Part shown: positions 44,818 through 49,015 of the stretch, one piece after another
How positions within the stretch are numbered: position 1 is the stretch's first letter
Layout of the letters: each line of letters starts with the position of its first letter
IMG/VR virus record: IMGVR_UViG_3300030419_004017
Span: 1-49,015 of that record
Source: a virus
Direction: 5' to 3' (one strand)
DNA length: 49,015 nucleotides
Notes under the pieces: generated by a model
The model's input: only the letters and a program-made list of their open reading frames with translations
What the model was told of the DNA's origin: nothing
The model's database searches: none
Translations under genes and position numbers: made by a program

Positions 44818-45224
44818 GGGGGTGACTTGGAAATCGACTGGTATTGGTTGATATTTAAGTGCAGCAGAGTTTGAGTAAGACTCGTTACAAAAGACTCGTC
44901 AAACCTAATTGGCGATGAATCGCTAGACGGGTTGGTGATAGATTGGCATTTAGCTGAGTATGATTACTCGGTTGATTTACCAATTGGTGATTCCCAACCA
45001 TCTTACGCCTACGCGGCATAAGGTACTGAGTTGTCTAACACTCGGTCATAAAATAAGTTAGACATCCACTCGTATGATAGAGTATAATAGTCATCAGTTA
45101 AACTATTCTGAGTAAAATAGGACATGGTGGTTTGTTGATTTCTACCGATTTGAAATCATACTAAGCTGTAAATGACTTGATATGAATAATAGACAGGACT
45201 GGGGTTCGATTCCCCACACCTCCA
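44818..45224 (+). ncRNA. ssrA: tmRNA (one-piece)
   Basis: All hallmarks are present in 407 bases. GGGGGTG (44818-44824) pairs with CACCTCC (45217-45223), leaving A45224 as discriminator; a T-arm TGGGG-TTCGATT-CCCCA sits at 45200-45216. PK1-like pairing of GTTTGA with TCAAAC (44899-44904) precedes the tag. PK2 is a perfect pseudoknot (ACTGAGT 45025-45031 with 45040-45046, and GTCTAAC 45033-45039 with 45057-45063). Smaller PK3- and PK4-type knots follow. Resume codon GGC 44911 is preceded by TAATT, like TAGTC in E. coli. The frame runs 36 codons to TAA 45019-45021, ending QPSYAYAA. The T-loop and CCA-less end fit host tRNA style. Confidence 0.96.
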
Positions 45225-45243
45225 CAAAACAGCAAGAAAGTTC

Positions 45244-45272
45244 TTGTAAATGGTTATAAAAAGTAGTAAATT
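45244..45272 (+). promoter_or_regulatory. Sigma70-like promoter at the 45279 gene start
   Basis: TTGTAA at 45244-45249, 17-bp spacer, TAAATT at 45267-45272 plus C. The expected transcription start coincides with ATG 45279, suggesting a leaderless message like that at 39265. Confidence 0.55.
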
Positions 45273-45278
45273 CTATAT

Positions 45279-46703
45279 ATGAAAAAACACTATTATGAAA
45301 GAAGTAATTTGCTTGAAAGTGATGTAAACATTAACTTTGAGGAATTACTATACATGAATGATGAAGAAACTTCTGAATGGATTGAAAGTCTTAGAAGTTT
45401 TATCATTTCAGAATGGGATGACAAGGGTATCCCACCAACTATCGGTTCCAATACTAAAGATATAAAAAAGAACTTTAAAAAACTACGAGAGTATGATGTT
45501 CATAATAAGTTTTTAATTCATGATGATGATGGTAATAAGAATGTAATTAAGAATTATAATAAACATGCCAGTAGTGTTAATCAATTCTTTCCAACAATGT
45601 TAAAGACTCGTGTACAGAATGGTAGTATTTATGATTGGTTTACTGATGAGTATAAACATAAGTTTGAGAAGGTTATATTGAGAATACTAAAAAGAGATTC
45701 GATGTATAATTGGTCTAAGTGTGTGAAAGATGGAGAAGAATTACCTGAAAACTTTTTTATTGTTCAACACAAACATAATCAAGTTGAAAGTATCTACAAG
45801 ACATTATCAGTTGAAGAGGTGGGGGAGTTGGATGATAAACATAAGACTAATCTACCAAAAGAATTAGATGGTGATACATATAAATTCTTGGTTAGGGATT
45901 TTCAATTAGGACAAAAGTTATTTCCAGCAGGTATTCAAGCATTTAGATTAGGATTAGGACAACCAGCCGTAAACTTTCCACCATTAACTGCCAGATACTT
46001 GTATGAACATTATACAAATCATATTAAACAAGACACACCATTAAATATTTATGACCCATCAAGTGGTTGGGGTGGTAGAATACTTGGTGCTATGTCTTCG
46101 TTAAAAAGAATACACTACATTGGTACAGACCCAAATACAGATAATTTTATTGATGAGTTGGGAATATCAAGGTACGAATATGTAGCTGACTTTTTTAACA
46201 ATGAGGTATTAACGAGTAATCCATTTTGGGAAGAGGATAAAAACACATATCATTATTTCCAAATGGGTTCCGAACACATAGGAGACCACAAAGATTTTCA
46301 ACAATACAAAGGTAAGTTGGATATGGTGTTTACATCACCACCTTACTTTGATAGAGAACAATATTCAGATGACGATGAACAATCATTCAAGGCATATCCT
46401 AAGTATGATGATTGGAGAGATAATTTCTTAAACCCAACATTAACTAATGCATATCAAAGTTTAAGAAAAGATAGATATTTATTATGGAACATAGCCGATA
46501 TCAAAATCGGTAAAGATAAATACCACCCTCTTGAACAAGATAGTATCGATATAATCGAAAACCTCGGTGGTGAGTATCAAGGTAAACTCAAAATGTTGAT
46601 GACTTCAATGGTCGGAGTTGACCAATCTAATGTCAAAAACTCGGTAAAGGTTAATGGAACTTATTTAAAGTATGAGCCTATTTTTATATTTTATAAAAAA
46701 TAG
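45279..46703 (+). CDS. DNA methyltransferase-like SAM enzyme, 474 aa
   Basis: The N-terminal 210 residues are a polar, unrecognised region. The SAM domain then shows motif I YDPSSGWGGRILGAMSS (about 257), an acid in IGTDPNTD, and motif IV FTSPPYFDREQY (about 350), the catalytic SPPY type of N4-cytosine or N6-adenine methyltransferases. LLWNIADIKIG follows. The order I then IV is alpha/gamma-like. The target is probably DNA, possibly in a site-unspecific way. No ribosome site is seen, as the promoter abuts the ATG. Confidence 0.8.
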   Translation: MKKHYYERSNLLESDVNINFEELLYMNDEETSEWIESLRSFIISEWDDKGIPPTIGSNTKDIKKNFKKLREYDVHNKFLIHDDDGNKNVIKNYNKHASSVNQFFPTMLKTRVQNGSIYDWFTDEYKHKFEKVILRILKRDSMYNWSKCVKDGEELPENFFIVQHKHNQVESIYKTLSVEEVGELDDKHKTNLPKELDGDTYKFLVRDFQLGQKLFPAGIQAFRLGLGQPAVNFPPLTARYLYEHYTNHIKQDTPLNIYDPSSGWGGRILGAMSSLKRIHYIGTDPNTDNFIDELGISRYEYVADFFNNEVLTSNPFWEEDKNTYHYFQMGSEHIGDHKDFQQYKGKLDMVFTSPPYFDREQYSDDDEQSFKAYPKYDDWRDNFLNPTLTNAYQSLRKDRYLLWNIADIKIGKDKYHPLEQDSIDIIENLGGEYQGKLKMLMTSMVGVDQSNVKNSVKVNGTYLKYEPIFIFYKK

Positions 46704-46704
46704 C

Positions 46705-46733
46705 TTGACTTTGACTGCTTTTTTTAGTAATTT
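46705..46733 (+). promoter_or_regulatory. Sigma70-like promoter for the 46760 gene
   Basis: TTGACT at 46705-46710, 17-bp spacer, TAATTT at 46728-46733 plus C; ATG 46760 lies 27 bases downstream behind CGAGGTATAA. Confidence 0.7.
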
Positions 46734-46759
46734 CTAATATCAAAACGAGGTATAATAAT

Positions 46760-47308
46760 ATGTTAAACAAAACTATAAGCACAACTACAGCCATCGCGGG
46801 GATGGTGTTTGTAACTTTTATGAATGGGTACATCTCAACAAGTATGATGACCAAACATTCAAGTATGTATAAGGCATCAAGTGATTCCTTATTGGTTATG
46901 AATCAAAAACTACATGCAGAACTTGAACAATTCTATCAGTATGGTATTGAGGTTGATGTGACAATGTATCAACCAAATACTATTCAATGTGATGATACAC
47001 CAAACATTACGGCCGATGGAACAAGAATTCGTATCCATAAGGCAAGTGAGTACAAGTTTGTAGCTCTTTCAAGAAACCTATTGAAAAGGTGGGGAGGCCC
47101 GTTTGACTATGGTGACTTTATTTTAGTCAAGGGTACTAAGAATAAAGATGGAGTATATCAAGTAAGAGATACTATGAATCCCAAATGGGTTAATGTTGTG
47201 GATATTTTAGAATCAGAGAATGTAGTACCATATAAGTATGAAAATGTTCACATCTACAAGATGAATTGGACAGACAATTTACAGTTAATACAAAATAATA
47301 AATCATAA
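46760..47308 (+). CDS. 3D-domain (double-psi barrel) exported protein, 182 aa
   Basis: An N-terminal membrane segment (ISTTTAIAGMVFVTFMNGYI) and a short helix precede a 3D-type domain. VDVTMYQPNTIQCDDTPNIT, then ADGTRIRI and LLKRWGGPFDYGDFI, end in DGVYQVRDTMNPKWVNVVDI with the conserved Asp residues. This fold occurs in lytic transglycosylases (MltA) and RlpA-like proteins acting on peptidoglycan. It may modify cell wall during infection or lysis. Confidence 0.75.
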   Translation: MLNKTISTTTAIAGMVFVTFMNGYISTSMMTKHSSMYKASSDSLLVMNQKLHAELEQFYQYGIEVDVTMYQPNTIQCDDTPNITADGTRIRIHKASEYKFVALSRNLLKRWGGPFDYGDFILVKGTKNKDGVYQVRDTMNPKWVNVVDILESENVVPYKYENVHIYKMNWTDNLQLIQNNKS

Positions 47309-47322
47309 ATAAGGAGTCAAAG

Positions 47323-47538
47323 ATGGCTAAAAGAGGTAGAAAAAAGGCATACAAATATTCAACCGAACCAATTAAGGTTGGAGATTGGGTATACCCTACG
47401 AATGTTCAGATTGGAAAATTTGAACCAGCTTACCAATGTGAAGACATAACAGAAGATGGTAAATTTGTAGTGGTTCAAACAGAAGGTTGTTATCAACATA
47501 GAATGACTGTTGATAAGAAAAAATTGAAAAGGTTATAA
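47323..47538 (+). CDS. Small basic SH3-like protein, 71 aa
   Basis: AAGGAGTCAAAG precedes ATG. The N-terminus is basic (AKRGRKKAYKYS). The rest (VGDWVYPTNVQIGKFEPAYQ, then EDGKFVVVQTEG) reads as a small beta-barrel. It abuts the HD gene. Function unknown. Confidence 0.6.
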   Translation: MAKRGRKKAYKYSTEPIKVGDWVYPTNVQIGKFEPAYQCEDITEDGKFVVVQTEGCYQHRMTVDKKKLKRL

Positions 47539-48324
47539 ATGAAACAATTAACAGAAGAACAATTACTTAGTAATTGGAACAAGCTGTTACAACTCGTAGA
47601 AGATACATTTGAAGGTGACCGAAAGGAAAGACTCCTTGAGATGTATAAACACTTTGAAGATAGGATGGTTGTAGCCCCAGCTAGTGGTAAGGAAGAATAC
47701 CATTATTGTTATGCTGGTGGTTATGTAAATCATGTTCTTCATGTAGTTGAAACGGCACTTGAGGTATCCAAGACCTATGAAAAGGTTGGTGGTTATAAGG
47801 ATTGGACAGATGAAGAACTCATCTTTTCTGCCATGCACCATGACTTGGGTAAGGTTGGAGACTTAAATTCAGAGTATTATATTCCACAAGATAATGATTG
47901 GAGACGAAAGACTCTTGGTGAGGTTTTTACACATAATACAGATATAGATAATATGAGGGTAACGGATAGAGCGTTGTTCATATTACAACACTTTGGTGTC
48001 AAGGTTAATATGAAAGAAACTCTTGCTATCAAGGTATCTGATGGATTGTATGATGAAGCTAACACATACTATATGAAAGTGTTTGACGCTAAGCGTTCTT
48101 TGAAAAATCATATGCCGTACATTGTACATTGGGCTGACCATATGGCCACACAAGCCGAATACGATGAATGGAAACGAGGTGATGAAGATGAGAAAGAAGA
48201 GATGGAAGCTCGTTTAGATAAGATTAAGAGTATTAGCGTAGGAACGGATAAACCAAAACCAAAGAAAGAAGAGAAGAAGTCCAAACATCAAGATTTGTTT
48301 GACGAACTTTTTGGAGATAGTTAA
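47539..48324 (+). CDS. HD-domain phosphohydrolase-like protein, 261 aa
   Basis: The HD motif is clear: GYVNHVLHVVE (first His), MHHDLGKVGD (HD pair), and a later HWADHMA (final His/Asp). These bind divalent metal for phosphohydrolase chemistry on nucleotides. A charged C-terminal tail of about 50 residues ends with DLFDELFGDS. It lies two genes before the late sigma factor. From memory, HD proteins occur in marine T4-like phages. Substrate unknown. Confidence 0.82.
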   Translation: MKQLTEEQLLSNWNKLLQLVEDTFEGDRKERLLEMYKHFEDRMVVAPASGKEEYHYCYAGGYVNHVLHVVETALEVSKTYEKVGGYKDWTDEELIFSAMHHDLGKVGDLNSEYYIPQDNDWRRKTLGEVFTHNTDIDNMRVTDRALFILQHFGVKVNMKETLAIKVSDGLYDEANTYYMKVFDAKRSLKNHMPYIVHWADHMATQAEYDEWKRGDEDEKEEMEARLDKIKSISVGTDKPKPKKEEKKSKHQDLFDELFGDS

Positions 48325-48599
48325 TGATATTAGAAATCTTATTAGGTTTGTTGGTTGTAATTTTTATCATCGAAAGTTATGTGGTTTGGAATTTACTTAA
48401 CAAGGTAGAGTTATTAGAAACTTGGGTCGAGGACTTTAGTGATAGGGTAGCTGGAACTTGGGAAGAAATCAAAACCATAGACTCAACTGGTCATTTCGAA
48501 GCAGATGACGAAGTCGGTAGTATATTTACATCCATCAAACAAACAATTGAAGAATTAAACCAATACATAGAAGAGGATACAAATGCCAAGGAAAGCTAA
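48324..48599 (+). CDS. Membrane-anchored acidic protein, 91 aa
   Basis: TAATG junction with the HD gene. Residues 1-20 form a hydrophobic helix (ILEILLGLLVVIFIIESYVV) followed by an acidic coiled-coil-like region. It overlaps the sigma-factor gene by 18 bases. Function unknown. Confidence 0.6.
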   Translation: MILEILLGLLVVIFIIESYVVWNLLNKVELLETWVEDFSDRVAGTWEEIKTIDSTGHFEADDEVGSIFTSIKQTIEELNQYIEEDTNAKES

Positions 48600-49015
48600 A
48601 AAAGGTTCACCAAGATATTATTTCACACAAAAAACTGAAGATGCTATAATCCGTTACAATAAAGAGGAACGGGCTTACATGAAGGAAAGAATTTATAACG
48701 ACCACATAAGAAGGGCGTTTGATAAGTTATGTGAGAATATTATTCATACATTTAAATTTTATTACTTTGATGTTCCGAGTGAACAAGTAAAACAAGAAGT
48801 GATATCATTTTTGGTATTGAACATGCACAAATTTAAAGAAGGTAAAGGAAAGGCCTTTTCCTACTTTAGTATTGTTGCTAAAAATTATCTGATTCTACAC
48901 AACAACAAAAACTACGCTCACTATAAGTCTCATGACACGATGGATGTATTAGATTGGAATCAAAAGACTAAAGACCAAGAGCTTAAGAAAGAAGAAGATG
49001 AAAGTATAAAAGAAT
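48582..49015 (+). CDS. T4 gp55-like late sigma factor (3' truncated by window)
   Basis: ATG 48582 opens a frame continuing past the window edge (144 codons visible). The sequence has the sigma region 2-like core AFDKLCENIIHTFKFYYFDV, then EGKGKAFSYFSIVAKNYLI and a charged tail, as in T4 gp55 and cyanophage relatives. gp55 directs host RNA polymerase to late promoters with a TATAAATA-type element, usually coupled to the sliding clamp. It anchors the assignment of this genome to T4-like phages. Confidence 0.88.

Noticed and set aside
1-49015. CRISPR arrays, insertion sequences or integrase with att sites
   Set aside because: No regularly spaced repeats, transposase or recombinase genes were found. 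The only mobile elements suspected are free-standing HNH and GIY-YIG nucleases.

Overview
The window looks like about 49 kb of a low-GC (roughly one third G+C by eye) tailed phage genome of the T4-like marine myovirus type. Every gene I can support lies on the + strand, packed tightly with ATGA or TAATG overlaps and clear AGGAG/GAGG ribosome binding sites. The diagnostic genes are a T4 gp55-like late sigma factor cut by the right edge, PhoH, Hsp20, a CobS-like AAA+ ATPase with a CobT-like VWA/HExxH partner, dUTPase, a MazG-like pyrophosphatase, two 2OG-Fe(II) oxygenases, peptide deformylase and an IMPDH-like protein. No capsid or tail structural gene was recognised, so this is the accessory, early and metabolic part of the genome. 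The Shine-Dalgarno sites, TTGAC/TATATT promoters and lipoprotein signals point to a Gram-negative bacterial host. Neither tRNA encodes CCA. The host itself cannot be named from the sequence.

Layout. 1-5.5 kb: MTA/SAH nucleosidase (partial), 2OG oxygenase, sugar epimerase, PhoH, small proteins and a GH108-type endolysin. 5.5-9.1 kb: a structured RNA candidate, a repeat protein, HIT-like and FkbM-like proteins, a chain of tiny overlapping membrane ORFs and a Smr domain. 9.1-11.9 kb: a promoter-rich region where small, mostly acidic proteins each have their own sigma70-like promoter, followed by a tRNA-like mini-element. 11.9-18 kb: HNH endonuclease, MBD4-like DNA glycosylase, MazG, 2OG oxygenase, tRNA-Ala, a structured spacer RNA, tRNA-Cys, HNH and dUTPase. 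18-25 kb: UvdE, VOC and PC4-like proteins, a HAD nucleotidase, membrane and secreted proteins, and a SelW-like gene with an in-frame UGA. 25-29 kb: the CobT/CobS-like pair. 29-36.5 kb: GIY-YIG, SNase, Hsp20, J-domain, Hc1-like histone and a MscS-like fragment. 36.5-45 kb: a secreted lipoprotein, a restriction-like protein with a DNA methyltransferase, a SWIM finger, more tiny membrane ORFs, deformylase with a SEC-C tail and an IMPDH-like protein. 44.8-49 kb: a complete one-piece tmRNA, a second DNA methyltransferase, a 3D-domain protein, an HD protein and the late sigma factor.

How it fits together. At least nineteen near-identical promoters (TTGAC[TA], 17-18 bp, TAnnTT, usually followed by C) mark units probably read by host RNA polymerase, and gp55 would direct late transcription. 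dUTPase, MazG, the HAD nucleotidase and the IMPDH-like protein fit nucleotide control. UvdE and the MBD4-like glycosylase fit DNA repair, and the methyltransferases fit DNA modification. Hsp20, J-domain, deformylase, tmRNA and two tRNAs fit support of protein synthesis and quality.

The most unusual contents are a phage-borne candidate selenoprotein W (24686-24949) and a phage-borne tmRNA whose tag appears to be 36 residues long (44818-45224). Next come several unexplained structured RNA elements and a pair of paralogous exported proteins.
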